From contig CP136066.1 of NCBI GenBank assembly GCA_032622095.1, forward strand, positions 172,673,164 to 172,737,163: 64,000 nucleotides of DNA, in the 5' to 3' direction. The notes beneath the pieces are model-generated. The model saw only the letters and a program-made list of their open reading frames with translations. It searched no databases and was not told the origin of the DNA. The translations under genes and the position numbers were made by a program. The first letter of the stretch is position 1. Each line of letters begins with the position of its first letter. Source of the DNA: Siphonodentalium dalli. Its lineage: Eukaryota; Mollusca; Scaphopoda; Gadilida; Siphonodentaliidae. Of this stretch, positions 36,141-48,386 are shown piece after piece.

Positions 36141-36499
36141 TTGTTGTGGGGTGTCTCGACTAACAGAAACCACAGAGAACAAGACAGTCAAAGACTGTGG
36201 GGTCGCTCACCAGACTGCAAAGACTGATAAGACTGGGACTCCTGAGACCATAACAATCAGAACTTTTCATAATCACTTTAAAAGAAGTGGATCTAAACAG
36301 GATATGTGGCTAGAGAGGCTTCATGTCGATCAGTGAATATCTACCTTTAAATTACCAATGGAACACTACAGATCACCCCCCCCCCCCTCCAGCTCAACAT
36401 ATCCCCTCCTGACCGGGCTCCAGATTCCCAAGTCTTAGGTTGGAATTTCACAACTGACGTCTCAAACTTTCTCAATTGTTCGAAATTTCCAATCTCACA

Positions 36500-37205
36500 A
36501 GCACCTTTTTATAAACTATTTAGACATGTTTGAAGCCCAATTATCCATGAACCCGAAAACACCATATATATATATCAGATTAACCAGTCAGGTAGTTCCA
36601 ATGTAGATGTTTTAAGTGAAGTCCCCATATCCCCGTCATTTCTTAACAGGTTGACCTCATGTTAACAAATCTGAATCTCAGTCACTAAAGGATCCTCCAT
36701 ATTATATGTAAGCTAAGTAGTCCAACCTCTCTTGAGAAGACATTTTTTACTATAGAGTATTACTATAGAGACATACACTTATGTCCCTGGTCCCACTCTA
36801 TTTAATCTGGTGACCCCATCTGAATAAATTTGAATCCCAGACACCAAAGAACCCTTCATACTAAATATCAGTAAAATAGACCTGATGGTCTGTGCGAAGG
36901 AAGCATATTAAGAGAAAAACAGTTCTTTGCTGGACCCCTAGTTGACCAGGTGACCCCATTTAAAAAAATCTGAACTCCGGGTCACCCAAGGACTGTTCAT
37001 ACCAAATATGAACCCATTCAACCTGATGGTACAGCAGAAGAAGTAGTTTTTAAGAATTAGTATGGAGGGCAAGAGTTATGGCCCTGCCTTCATAACCATT
37101 TGATAGAGTGACCTCATTTAAACAAATCTGAATGTAAGTCACCTAGGGAACATCCACACCAAATATGAACCCATTCAGTCTAGAGAAGATGTGAGCTCAA
37201 AAATT
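36500..37205 (+). repeat. Degenerate satellite monomers, block 1
   Basis: Repeated landmarks 'gagttatggccctg', 'gacc..gtgaccccatttgaac', 'aaatctgaa', 'gtcacc.agg' and 'accaaatatgaacccattc' recur at a spacing of roughly 150-200 bases. It is interrupted at the right by a poly-C run (37240) and the pB-1 relic. It continues at 38640. Confidence 0.6.
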
Positions 37206-37342
37206 ACATTTCATTGAACAAATCTGTAAATCACTCCCCCCCCCCCCCCCCCCAAACACAGTGGCGACATCCCTGCAAGAATATGACATACATGATTTAT
37301 TTGAATGCCTATAGGCTCAACAAAATTACCATGACCTTGAAA

Positions 37343-37457
37343 GCCAGTGCATTCTCTTTTATATGGGAGGCTTCCCATGGGAGCATATATAAGAGAATGC
37401 ACAAGCACAGGGTCTTCATTGCTCTCACCAGCACAACTCTGGTCATGAAATGGTTAA
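37343..37457 (+). mobile_element. pB-1 relic with a shortened HP69
   Basis: A decayed HP69 at 37343-37406 has lost part of its tip (tatgggaggcttcccatggg). It is followed by the right pB-1 end (gcacagggtcttc, ctggtcatgaaatggttaa) with TTAA at 37454-37457. The left part is missing. Confidence 0.6.
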
Positions 37458-37908
37458 TATTAATAGTAAAAATAAACTTTATCTGTCAAACAGGTAATTT
37501 GTATCTGAGATAAACATGGGATAAAATTCCATTCATAAAGCCACTATCAGCTACCAGAATATCTGGGAGACCTGTTGACGTGGAGATAATTAATGATGGC
37601 ACAAACATTTTGCCCAGCAATACCAATGTATTGTGTTACTCCTACAGCTGTGATCAAAACAAGGATTTACATCCACACCTAAATATATAAACCCATTTGG
37701 TCTTTAATTAATGTATCTGCAGAAGAAAACAATTGATGGACGGATAGAGACATACTGACAGATGGATGGATGGGAAAACAGTCTGACATAGAGACTGACA
37801 AATTCAATCCAATATACCCCCCAAGTTTTCTTTGCAAAATCAGGGTATAATGAGTTCAACTGGATACTGGTGGTTAAGAACATAATATTCGAAAAACCAA
37901 GCCTGAAC

Positions 37909-38324
37909 ATAGTGTCTGACATTTGCAGAATGAGGTCCCCAAAGGGTGAATTTACTGACACAATCCTGCAATGCGGGCTAGCATCACAAAATTCACCCTC
38001 TGGGGACCTCATTCTGTGTAGGCATCAACTGCTATGGGAGACATAGCATTAGATTGAAGTTCTCCAGTTAAAGTTGGTGATGTGCACCCATTGGGCACCT
38101 CAATTATGCATTTTATATTCACAAATTAGGGGATATAGAAACTAAACAGAAGGGAAAAAGTAAGTAAAAATGTCAATTTAAGTGCCTATATACTTCCCAG
38201 AAGATGAGGCCTAAGCAGAATGAGGACCCTGGCTAGTGTATTTGGTGATGCTAGACTGCTGTGCAGGGTAGCATAACTAAATTCACCCTCTGGGAACCTC
38301 ATTCTGCAAATGCCAGACACACTA
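37909..38324. mobile_element. FC425 MITE, copy 1
   Basis: Terminal inverted repeats begin agtgtctgacatttgcagaa, tgaggtcccc and run about 50 bp. Next to each end is a second inverted pair (gggtgaatttag / taaattcaccct) around a 'gctagc' centre, so each end folds on its own. The interior is AT-rich. 416 bp, no open frame of note. Tnp family unknown. Confidence 0.7.
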
Positions 38325-38639
38325 AATTCAGGTTAGAGGACAATAATTTGTTTTTATTTTATTTTAATAACACACATTGGCATGAGTGCTAGCTAAGCAT
38401 TAGTTCACACCTGTCAGCCTGATAAACATCTCAATTGATGACTGTGTGTGTATTTATATTAACTCTCTCTCTGTCTGTAGCTAATACAATTGACTTAATC
38501 TGCTGGTGGGAGAGATCCTGTGAGTTAGGAGATGAGATAGGGTGGAATGCTGTTGGTTGGGGGCAGGGTGGGGTTCCGGGTCATGTGGGGGGGAGGTGAT
38601 AATTTTGTTTTGTATGTTAAATTGATCAAGGAGTTCCTG

Positions 38640-39475
38640 AATTTTTTATTATTTTTTTTGGAATTATGGCCCTGGCTCCACCCCTATTTGACCCAGTGAC
38701 CCCATTTGAACAAATCTGAACCCCTGTCATTCAATGACCCCCCCATACCAAATATAAACTAATCGGCATAATGGTTCTAGACAAGAAGTCGTTATAAGAA
38801 TTACCAAGGAGGAATATAGTTATGGCCCTGGTTTCGCAACTATTTGACACAGTGACCTCATTTGAACAAATCTGAATGACAGTCATCTAGGGAACATCCA
38901 CACCAAATATGATCAAAATGCAAAAATGTAATTTTTTTGTTTTTAGAGTTATGTCCCTGGCTCTGCCCCTATTTGACCCAGTGACCCAATTTGAACAAAT
39001 CTTATTCCCAGTCACCCAAGATCCCTCAGTGCCAAATATAAGCTAAATCGGCCCAATATTTTTTTAGAAGAAGTCATTGTAAGAATTACTGAGTTATGGC
39101 CCTGGTTTCTCAACTAATTGACCGGGTGACCTCATTTGAACAAATCTGTACACCAGTCACCCAAGGACCCTCCATACTAAATATTAGCTAAATCGGCACA
39201 ATGGTTATGGACAAGAAGTTGTTGTAAGAATTACTATGAAGGAATAGAGTTATGGCCCTGGTTTCGCAACTATTTGACCCAGTGACCTCATTTGAACAAA
39301 TCTGAATGAGAGTCACCTAGGGAACATCCACACCAAATATGAACCAATTCGGTATGATGGTTTCAGAGGAGAAGATGTTTAAAATAAAAGTTGACGGACA
39401 GACGGACGGACGCACGGACGGACGACAGACGAGGAGTGATGACTATAGCTCCACCGGTGAGCTAAAAAAAACTTT
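38640..39475 (+). repeat. Degenerate satellite monomers, block 2, with GACG-rich tail
   Basis: Continues block 1, with four or more monomers (gagttatggccctggtttcg, caactatttgac, cctcatttgaacaaatctga, aacatccacaccaaatatg). It ends with a 'gacggacagacggacgg' run and 'tccaccggtgagctaaaaa' at 39400-39470. From memory such tails are common in bivalve intergenic repeats. Confidence 0.6.
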
Positions 39476-39729
39476 ATACGCCAAAACACGCAGGTCTGCC
39501 TCGACTCAATAGTACCGGCGATCAATCAACCATAGCAGTTATCAACTGGAAACCAGAATTACAAAGTCGAAAAAGATCTGCAACGCTGGTAAGAATGGGT
39601 GAACTGTGCCCAAAATCGAGCTAAACTTGCAACTACCCGTGGAGAGGTTTCGAAGAACAACTCTTATAAATTCACCACTAAAAAACACATGGATAAAGCA
39701 ACACGAAATGTTCTTCAACCTGTGTCAAC

Positions 39730-40228
39730 TTTAAAGACACGGGATGCGTTGGCGGTGGGTATGCTATTAAAATATTCACCTCCGTCAAAAACCGACATAA
39801 ACAGAAGGAATAGTAAAATATAGACAGACTTTGTTCTTATGCCAACCAGAAATATGGCATAAACAGTATGTTATTGTCAATTCCCCCCTTTGTTATGTAA
39901 ACAAAAGTAAAAAACGTTACGTTACCTGGCTTTTGTTTACATCCGGATATGGTAAACATAAAGAGCGTTATTTGTTACTGTTTTCCTGATATGGAAATAA
40001 TAAAGAGCGTTTATATCATTTTTTGTGATTAACCAATAGAATTGCGCTGTGTTATGTAAACAGAAGCAGCAAAACTTCTGTAACACGAGCAGGCTCTCGT
40101 TTACATATATCATCGTACGTCTTGGCGACAATATACTGTTTACGTGTATATATTTTGGTGTTCCTTCTGTTGATGGCTATTTGAACAAATATAAATGTTT
40201 CTGCAACGAACGCCGTCCATGCCTTTAA
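39730..40228 (+). mobile_element. TTAAAG-ended MITE, left member of an inverted pair
   Basis: Starts ttaaagacacgggatgcgtt and ends aacgaacgccgtccatgcct, ttaa. The ends are inverted repeats of about 20 bp. The interior contains repeated 'aaagagcgtt' and 'gatatgg.aa' blocks. Together with 40552-41086 it makes a giant foldback about 1.36 kb long with a 323-bp loop. Confidence 0.7.
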
Positions 40229-40551
40229 ATAAAATGAAAAAGTCAGAGGCAACCTCCAGCATTCTGCACACATATTTCGACGCGTGCAGGCTGTATTCGT
40301 CGATTCCGATGAAGGATGGGCTCAATGCGTGTATATATAGGGAAGATCTTGACCAAAGGAGTGACACATTGCTGCACATAAGCGAACAGAACGCTCTTTA
40401 TCCATACCATACCAGGAATAGATAAACCGTGAACGCTCTTTACGGTTAGCCTTGACATAGACCAAACTCAACACCACACATTGCATCGATTAGCACATGC
40501 GAACAGAACGCTCTGTACCAGATCAGGGATAGATCAACATTGATCTTGCTT

Positions 40552-41086
40552 TTAAAGGCAGGGGCGGCGTTCGTTGCAGAAATATTTATATTTGTTCAAA
40601 TCGCCATCAACAGAAGGAACACCAAAATATATACAGTTCCGGTCATATGGCAAACATAATCAGCGCGTAAACAGTATATTTCATCAATGCGTACGACGGT
40701 GTACGTAAACAAGAGCCTGCTCGTGTTACAAAAGTTGTGCTTCTGTTTTTATAACACAGCGCAATGCTATTGGTTAATCACACAAAAATGAAATAAACAC
40801 TCTTTATTATTTTCATATCAGGAAAACAGTAACAAATAGCGCTCTTTATGTTTACCATATCTGGATCTAAACAAAAGCCAGGTGACGTAATGTTTTTTGC
40901 TTTTGTTTACATAACAAAGGGGAAAAAATTGACAATAACATACTGTTTATGCCATATTTCTGATTGGCAATTTGGCATAAGAACAAAGTCTGTCTATATC
41001 TTACTATTCCTTCTGTTTATGGCGGTTTTTGACGGAGGTGAATATTTTAACAGCATACCCACCATCAAAGCCGCCCATGTCTTTAA
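40552..41086 (-). mobile_element. TTAAAG-ended MITE, right member of an inverted pair
   Basis: An inverse copy of 39730-40228, starting ttaaaggcaggggcggcgtt and ending cgcccatgtctttaa. The arms are highly similar over their whole length. A third copy in plus orientation is at 47832-48386. Confidence 0.7.
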
Positions 41087-41516
41087 TTGTTACGTGGTCA
41101 CAATTGTTTTAGAACACCGATCCTAATAAGCCATTGACGAATTGACGAGATATGTGAACTAACATTTTTTCTGTGCGGCATGTCTGCTGTCGCAACTGGG
41201 GATTTATATGTCAAATTGTTGGTGGTCAGGTCTTGTCTGTAAATAAGAACATGAATAAATCTAGAGCCTGCTCATGCGGCTAGTACGCAAAATGTGTTTT
41301 GTCAGCATTTATTCAGTGGAGGGAAGACTAAAAGGGTTAGAAAACATAAATCGATTGCTTGTGATTATTTTTATTCATAATATTAGTTCTCTTATTACCA
41401 TTATTTGATATGTCCGGTATAGTTATCTCCATCAAGCTTCTCCGTTCATTCTCAAACTGTTATCCACAACAAAAGACATCACTTATAATTGATGATGAAA
41501 GAGATTCTTCACAAAA
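41087..41516. other. No gene recognised
   Basis: AT-rich DNA between two MITEs. No exon, hairpin or repeat is recognised. Confidence 0.4.
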
Positions 41517-41770
41517 TTAACCCTTTCATGATGGGAGCTGTGCTGGTTCAGCATTAAAGACCATGTGCGAGTGCATTCTCTTATATATGCGAGTCTCCCA
41601 AAGGGAGCCTTGCATATATAAGAGACTCCACTGGCTTACATGGGCCTTGTTAGGCCAATGTATTCTCTTATATATGCGAGGCTCCCTATGGGAGACTTGC
41701 ATATATAAGAGAAAGCATTGGCACAGTGTTTTCGCAACATTTCAGGATGCTCCAGTCATGGAAGTGTTAA
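41517..41770 (+). mobile_element. pB-1 MITE, complete two-hairpin copy
   Basis: TTAA at 41517-41520 and 41767-41770 flank ccctttcatgatgggagctg and gtcatggaagtg ends. Two HP69 hairpins of the CTCCC/GGGAG type lie at 41567-41635 and 41654-41722, facing each other with only an 18-base spacer (ttacatgggccttgttag). 254 bp. This is the most compact complete copy. Confidence 0.85.
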
Positions 41771-42259
41771 GAAGATAAATGCACTGTGATCAATCTTGAA
41801 AATATCATAGAAATTTGGTTATTTTGACCAAACATCATGACACAATAATTATAAATTCTGCCAGATAATAGAAATCTGTCTCAACCAAATTTTTTTTTAT
41901 CTGAATGTCCAGGAAACCTGTTTGAAATGTTGTATTGCAGCATTCAGTGCTCTTACTGGAATAACAATTCCTCAAAATTTTAAACTAATTATTTGGCGCA
42001 ATCTGTGAGTGGTATCATGTCATCCCAGGAATGCAACCTTAATGTTTTATTCTATGGATTTTTTGGTGAACTCAACATCAATCTCTGGTGAACTTCTGTG
42101 AGGACCTCATTAATTTCACTACAAATTCACTTTGAAAGCTTCTCGAAAATTGTAATATAGTTTCCACACGTAACTTGTTTGTGAACTTGTTTGTGAACGG
42201 GTAATGAAGCAGACGTTGCAGTTTTAAAATGAATGATGTTAATGATTTCTACTGCATAT

Positions 42260-42449
42260 TATCCCTTTCATGATGGGAGCTGCGCAAGTGTAGCGTTGAA
42301 GATCCTGTGCTAGTGCATTCTCTTATATATGCATGTCTCCCACAGGGAGCCTCATATATATATAAGAGAATGCACTTGCTTACACGGCCAAGGTAACTAT
42401 TGTTAGACCAAGAGTTTTCACAAATTCCATTCAGGCCTGAACAGGTTAA
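42260..42449 (+). mobile_element. pB-1 MITE, one hairpin lost
   Basis: Left end tccctttcatgatgggagctg; one CTCCC-type HP69 at 42308-42379 with some mismatches. The second hairpin is deleted so that the spacer (ttgttagacca) runs directly into the right terminal (agttttcacaaattccattc, TTAA at 42446-42449). Confidence 0.7.
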
Positions 42450-43881
42450 TCCTTCAACATTACTATTACCCTGGGTTACCAAACCATAGCTGCATGTTTT
42501 TTTTTGTTTGGTAATTTCTCCAATTATTATGTTTAATTTTGTCAACCTTTTAACAAGGTATTTGCAGTTTAGTTCCATCACAATATTTTGCATTCGGCTT
42601 TTACTGAGTAAAGGGGAGGTATCACATGATGAGGGTACCATGTGACAAAATATGATCATTTTAATCAGTTATATCGTGGATATCGTGTAGGTGTGGTATT
42701 ACTGCAGACTATTTTTGGCCGCAAAACAAATTAAAATGATGCATGAGTTATCTACGCACAGACAAAGAACATGAGGTCGTTCACATTATGGGGTCAATCA
42801 TTCTGTAATGATATAAGAAATATGCAATTATTCTGAAGTTACAAATTCAATGGGTTTAAAGACATATTATGGACTTCTTCGGGTGCATGAAACGGATAAG
42901 GTAGCACTCAGGCACTATGCCAAATGTGGGAATGTAGCACTCCACTAGCATCACCGAAAATCTCAATGAAATCAACCATACCACTCCATAGAAAACATCG
43001 TCTGAACTACACTTAATTGTAAATATTTACATCTCGATTCGGGACGCGACAATCGGCATTAAACTAATGCAAATTATTTCGCAATCGAGAGTCATTGCAT
43101 TTTATTAATATATGAGACTGATGGTTTGTGTCCTGTAAATTTGGATTAATATTTGTAAACATAACTACTTTGAGCAATATTATTCTCCATTTCTCTTTGG
43201 TCACCCAACGGGAGTGTTTCACATAACTTTAAATTCAAAACATGTCAGATAAGTGTTATCAATTTTGTTATCAGCACTAAATGTGCGGAAAGACCCCCAG
43301 TTACGTGAGGAATCACAGATTTAGTCAAGCTAACAGTTTGAGAATGATTACAAGATTAAATGCCAAACAGCTATGGAGATATTCTAGCATCAAAAGCTTG
43401 TCAATCAGTATATGATATTAATATACAATATATACATAATAATGGGTATAAATGATAGAAAGCATACACAAAATCATGCTCATGAGTGATTCGGTGAGTG
43501 TATATACAAACTTAAGAGTACGGTTCACCCAGGCCTCTTCAGTTGTCCAACGTTGCTTCCACTTAAACCAGTTTATGACATCGTTTGTTCCAAGATTCTG
43601 GTTTACTTTGAAGTTCCGTTCCATTACTCTCGTATAGTTGTGTTTAAGCCAAGTAACAAACTCCTTTAAACTTACTAAATACAGGTGATAAAACTCAATG
43701 TTAACAAAGTAAGTGGTCTATTCCACAGATGATATAATATGTTTTGAACTCTGCAGGAATTGTCAAATCAAACAGGAATTTATAAATTAATAAGAAAATA
43801 CTAGTTATTACATTGTTTAACATAAACAAACTTGATTACTTGTAATTACACAGCATAATCTATATATATTTTAATGTATTT
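42450..43881. other. No gene recognised
   Basis: Open frames at 42249-42659 (minus) and 43418-43637 (both strands) overlap repeats or each other and lack recognisable similarity. No hairpin element is seen. Confidence 0.45.
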
Positions 43882-44132
43882 CAACACTTTCATGACGTGA
43901 GCTGCGTTAAAGATCATGTACCATTACATTCTCTTATATATGTGAGTCTCGCATAGGAAGGCTCGCATATAAAAGAGAATGCACTGGCTTACACGGTCAA
44001 TGTAAATATTGTTAGGCCAATGTATTCTCTTATATATGCGAGGCTCCCTATGGGAGACTAGCATATATAAGAGAATGCATTGGCACAGCGATTCCGCAAA
44101 AATTCAGGAAGCGCCAGTCATGGAAGGGTTAA
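43882..44132 (+). mobile_element. pB-1 MITE, two-hairpin copy
   Basis: Left end caacactttcatgacgtgag (TTAA lost), right end gtcatggaagggttaa (TTAA 44129-44132). The left hairpin at 43920-43987 is decayed at its tip; the right one at 44016-44084 is intact CTCCC type. Short 28-base spacer. Confidence 0.8.
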
Positions 44133-44212
44133 CATAGGATCTAGATTATAGTACATCATTGTGACCGTGAGATGGCGCTCTTTCCAATGAATATAGCTTT
44201 GTGTTGATATCT

Positions 44213-44428
44213 GCAGTAATGCCCTGAACAATTGACTCCTTAACCACAGCAGAATTAAGGGTTAATTTTTCAGGATTTAGTCGGAAATATGGCTTGTTGC
44301 CATTCATCGGAAAGCTCTCACTGAGAGCTTTCCACTGAATGGCAACAAGCCATATTTCCAACTACATCCTGAAAAATTACCCATAATTCTGCTGTGGTTA
44401 AGGAGTCAATTATTTAGGGTATTACTGT
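44213..44428. mobile_element. PAL213 foldback MITE, copy 1
   Basis: Ends CAGTAATGCCCTGA and complement; the two halves are near-perfect inverted repeats of about 105 bp meeting at 'gctctcactgagagc'. A single strand would form one hairpin over the entire element. The CAGT start next to TA in other copies suggests a Tc1/mariner-type origin. Confidence 0.85.
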
Positions 44429-44730
44429 AGATGTTTACATTTAACAGAAAATCTGGCCCATGAGTCTGGGTGTACACTCACCTATAGGAGATTAATGGAA
44501 TGGATTTTCGATGTAAAACATGGCCGATATGACAAGCTGGTTAAGTCGAACGTCACTTGAACTACCTCTTCAGAAGACACCCTGTTAAATATCCTGCATG
44601 AAATAAACCTGCATGTGTTGATCTTTTTCGCTCGCTGAATGTCATATACCTGTCATATAAGTGCGACACAAAGCTAGCTGCCATATGCCCTTATTACCTC
44701 TACATACCTACAAATGAATGAGAGCCTATT

Positions 44731-44937
44731 CTGTGTCTGTCATTTGCAGAATGAGGTCCCCATAGGGTGAATTTAGTGACGCTATCCTGCAAAGTGGGTT
44801 AGCATCACTAAATTCACCTTCTGGGAACCTCATTCTGCATGAATTTAGTGATGCTAGCCCACTATGCGGGATAGCGTCACTAAATTCACCCTCTGGGGAC
44901 CTCATTCTGCAAATGACAGGCACACTAAACTCAGAAT
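44731..44937. mobile_element. FC425 MITE, short internally deleted copy
   Basis: Both ends are present (ctgtgtctgtcatttgcaga and complement), but the AT-rich middle is deleted, leaving two mirrored 'gaatttagtga..gctagc' blocks. Confidence 0.7.
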
Positions 44938-45016
44938 TGGTCATATTATCTAAAAAAAAAAATTTAAACAGACCTGGTTCATTTGATACTACACTCCAAA
45001 TTACGTCCACATAATT

Positions 45017-45351
45017 TGTGTCTGACATTTGAAGAATGAGGTTCCCAGATGGTGAATTTAGTGATGCTAACCCACACAGCAGGCTAGCATAACCAAATTC
45101 CCCCTCTGGGTATCTGGTTAGGCCCTATCTTTTCGGAAGTATCTATAGTCTCAAATTAACATTGTCTTTAGTTACTTTTTCCCTTCTGTTCTACATCCCC
45201 TAATTTGCAGAAGATATAACGCATAATCGAGTTGACTAATGGGTGAACATCACTAACTTCAACTGGGGAACTTCAATCTGATCCCAGGTCTGCCATAGCA
45301 ATTGCGACCAAAGCAAAGGGTGAATTTGGTGAAGCTAGCCTGCGGGGATGT
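45017..45351. mobile_element. FC425 MITE, right end missing
   Basis: Left end tgtgtctgacatttgaagaa and most of the interior (cagaagatataacgcataat, ggggaacttcaatctgatcc) are present. It stops after a partial second block (gtgaatttggtgaagctagc). Confidence 0.6.
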
Positions 45352-45737
45352 AACAAACATGAGAATAATATGAGGCCTTAAGCCGCCATGATCCATTTAA
45401 TAATCAAAGGTTTAACTGTTATCAGTGTCTTGAGGAGAGCTCCTTCACACCGATCAGATATTGTTTTTATGAAGAGACCTGAGTGAACCACAAATTACTA
45501 TTTATTATTACTGTGTAATATAATGTTCATGTCTTAAATTAGACAAAGTCTATTGGCTTGCCTGTCTTTCCAAGGCTTTAAATCTTGACTTTATATTAAT
45601 ATTTCGTGAGATTATCTATATATTTTGACCTCTTGAGCAAAAAAACAAAAGCAAGAGATTACCAGATTTAATTTGAGGTGAAAATATCTGCGAGCTCAAT
45701 AGTTTTGGCTAAATGGTTGTCATCACTGGGCCAAGTA

Positions 45738-45949
45738 CAGTAATGCCCTAAATAATCGACTCCTTAACCACAGCATAATTATGGGTAATTTTTCAGGATT
45801 TAGTTGGAAATATGGCTTGTTGCCATTCATTGGAAAGCTCTCACTGAGCTTTCCGATGAATGGCAACAAGCAATATTTACAATTAATTCCTGAAACATTA
45901 CCCATAATTCTGCTGTGGTTAAGGAATCAATTGTTTAGGGCATTACTAT
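45738..45949. mobile_element. PAL213 foldback MITE, copy 2
   Basis: Same family as 44213, starting right after TA (agta|cagtaatgccc). The centre is gctctcactgagctttcc. The right arm carries several substitutions, so its stem is less perfect than in other copies. Confidence 0.85.
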
Positions 45950-46140
45950 AATCTTCTAAATATCAGAACTTGAATTACCCCCCCCCCCCCCCTTTCACAA
46001 ATTGACTAATTGCCAGTATTACATTTTAATATCAACCTATTTGATCCCCAGAATGAGAAAACAAATTATAAAATAATTTTTTGTTTAATTTGAGGCCTGA
46101 ACATCATGAGCCATTTATAGATACACTGTGATCAGAACTA

Positions 46141-46420
46141 AAACCCTTTCTTTAATAAATGTATTCTCCCAACTCAGTTATAAAAGTATACCTTGAAATG
46201 GTCTATTATTCATCTGGAGGGATGTTCAGGAAATATAAACAGATGACAGATAATAAAAATTGCAGAAGGATTATTAATTTGTGGGAAATGTTCAGATAAT
46301 AAGAAGTTATTATCTGAACATTTCCTATGGAATAACTACTCATCAATGAGTATTGTTATTATCTGAACATTTCCTATGGAATAACTACCCATCAATGAGT
46401 GTTTAGTAAAGAAAGGGTTT
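46141..46420 (+). mobile_element. pB-4 MITE with internal 45-bp duplication
   Basis: Ends aaaccctttctttaataaat and gtttagtaaagaaagggttt. It keeps the 'ctggagggatgttcagg' block. A segment 'attatctgaacatttcctat' to 'catcaatgagt' is present twice (about 46307-46350 and 46351-46400). Confidence 0.7.
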
Positions 46421-46751
46421 GCATGGAAGAACATCAATAATTTATACCATAATATGAATCAAGCTAATTCTCGTTAAGGATGGCATGTCTCTTCCCTGAG
46501 CTTTCTGTACAAATTCAGGGGAATAATTCAATAATTTAAATTCAGACAGACCAATATCACATGGATCTGTCAATAAGATTTCAATCCCCCCCCCCCCCAG
46601 TTATTTTCACAGACTGGAAAGAAAAATGTTGCAATCTTCAGAGCAATCAAAAATCTTTCAAAACACTTTTACACCTTATGTTTCTCGTGTTTTCTTGTGA
46701 ATAATCAATTTATATATTAGGGTTTTATCGTAATTATGTTGTGGTTGTTGT

Positions 46752-47191
46752 TTAACCCTTTCAGTACCAGGGGCTGATCGGCCCTAATTTACAGTCTGTA
46801 AAATCGGCCCTAAAAAAAAAACAAAAAAAAGTTTTGTTTTTTTGTTTAAAGATTATTTTGGGTTGAATTTTTTTTGGGTATGCTTAAGCATGGTATAGCA
46901 AATTTAAAAACAAACTGATTAAAACCTTAGGGGCATGTTATAACTCAAAACTATTACCAAGTATTCATAGTAATAATTTTTATAACTACAAAATAAGTCT
47001 GTTAAATATAAGAAAAAATTATTAAAATTGTAAAAAATTGTAAAAAACAATAACAAATGATGAAAAATTAGGCCAATGCATTCTCTTATATATGCGAGGC
47101 GACCTATGGTCGACTCGCATATATAAAAGAATGCATTGGCACAGGGTATATGGGTTGATACAAAAATCGGACCTGGCACTGAAAGGGTTAA
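46752..47191 (+). mobile_element. pB-2 MITE, dispersed copy
   Basis: TTAACCCTTTCAGTACCAGG at the left, cctggcactgaaagggttaa at the right, TTAA at both edges, one HP69 of the CGACC type at 47072-47140. It is independent of the duplicated copies at 14 and 22 kb, so the one-hairpin form is the normal state of this family. Confidence 0.85.
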
Positions 47192-47331
47192 AGTGTTGTT
47201 GTGAAGTGTTGGAGCCTCTTTAAAGACTGTGCATCTTTTCTGGGCCATAATTAAAATGGGACTTTTAAGTCTACAAATAGCTGTTTTGTGAATAAAACAG
47301 ACAAACTGAAGCCATTGTATATTATTCACTC

Positions 47332-47719
47332 TTAACCCTTTACCCAACAGAAGGGCCCTGTGCCAATGCATTCTCTTATATATGCGAGTCGACCATAGGT
47401 CGCCTCGCATATATAAGAGAATGCATTGGCTTAACACATTAAAAATTATAAAATTGTTAAAGAATGTAAGAAAAAATGGTAAAAAAAAGATTTTTTTTAG
47501 GCCAATGCATTCTCTTATATATGCGGGCGACCTATGGTCGACTCGCATATATAAGAGAATGCATTGGCACAGGGCATAACTGTAACCATCACAATGTGGT
47601 CAAGGATGGTTCCAATGATATCCATATTTGTATGGTTTTATTGAGACAGACCCAAGATATTTTAGGCTGTTGAAGCTTTATTTGGCCGGTTGTGGCCGGT
47701 TTGTTGGGTAAAGGGTTAA
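47332..47719 (+). mobile_element. pB-3 MITE with two HP69 hairpins
   Basis: Ends TTAACCCTTTACCCAACAG and ctgttgggtaaagggttaa-like (tttgttgggtaaagggttaa), TTAA at both edges. Two facing HP69 hairpins of the CGACC type are at 47362-47430 and 47501-47568, separated by an AT spacer with 'attgttaaagaatgtaag'. The right flank contains a 'ggccggttgtggccgg' block unique to this family. 388 bp, non-coding. Confidence 0.85.
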
Positions 47720-47831
47720 GGCATAATAAAGTGGTGTATTTGTGATGCAGCCAATCGTTTGCGGCAAAATCTCTTCCAGTTAAAAACGTCTGGTATTTTC
47801 GCTAAACGACAGAAACTTACATACCACGACC

Positions 47832-48386
47832 TTAAAGATACGGGCGGCGTTGGCGGTGGGTTAAAGATACGGGCGGTGTTGGCGGTGGTTGTGCTGTTAA
47901 AATATTCAACTCCGTCAAAAACCGCCATAAACAGAAAGAATAGTAAAATATAGACAGACCTTGTTCTTACACCAATCAGAAATATGGCATAAACAGTATG
48001 TTATTGTCAATTATCCCCCTTTGTTATGTAAACAAAAGCAAAAAACGTTACTTTCCTGGCTTTTGTTTAGATCCAGATATGGTAAACATAAAGTGCGTTA
48101 TTTGTTACTGTTTTCCTGATATGGAAATAATAAAGAGCGTTTATATCAATTGTGTGTGATTAACCAATAGAATTGCACTGTGTTATGTAAACAGAAGCAC
48201 AACTTCTGTAACACGAACAGGCTCTTCTTTACGTACACCATCGTACATCTTGACGACAATATACCATTTACGTGCTGATTATGTTTGGCATATGAACAAA
48301 ACTATATATATTTTAATATTCCTTCAGTTGATGGCGATTTGAACAAATATGAATATTTCTACAACGAACGCCACCTGTGCCTTTAA
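47832..48386 (+). mobile_element. TTAAAG-ended MITE, single copy
   Basis: Begins ttaaagatacgggcggcgtt, with a 34-base direct duplication at its start (ttaaagatacgggcgg twice, 47832 and 47862). Ends acgaacgccacctgtgcctt, taa. Same family as the inverted pair at 39730-41086. Confidence 0.7.

Noticed and set aside
37211-37513. A short gene spanning the poly-C tract
   Set aside because: Both strands are open through a homopolymer and the HP69 hairpin; there is no start context, splice signal or similarity.
46919-47548. A 209-codon minus-strand open frame
   Set aside because: It runs through two MITEs (pB-2 and pB-3) and their hairpins, and its peptides recur wherever HP69 occurs.
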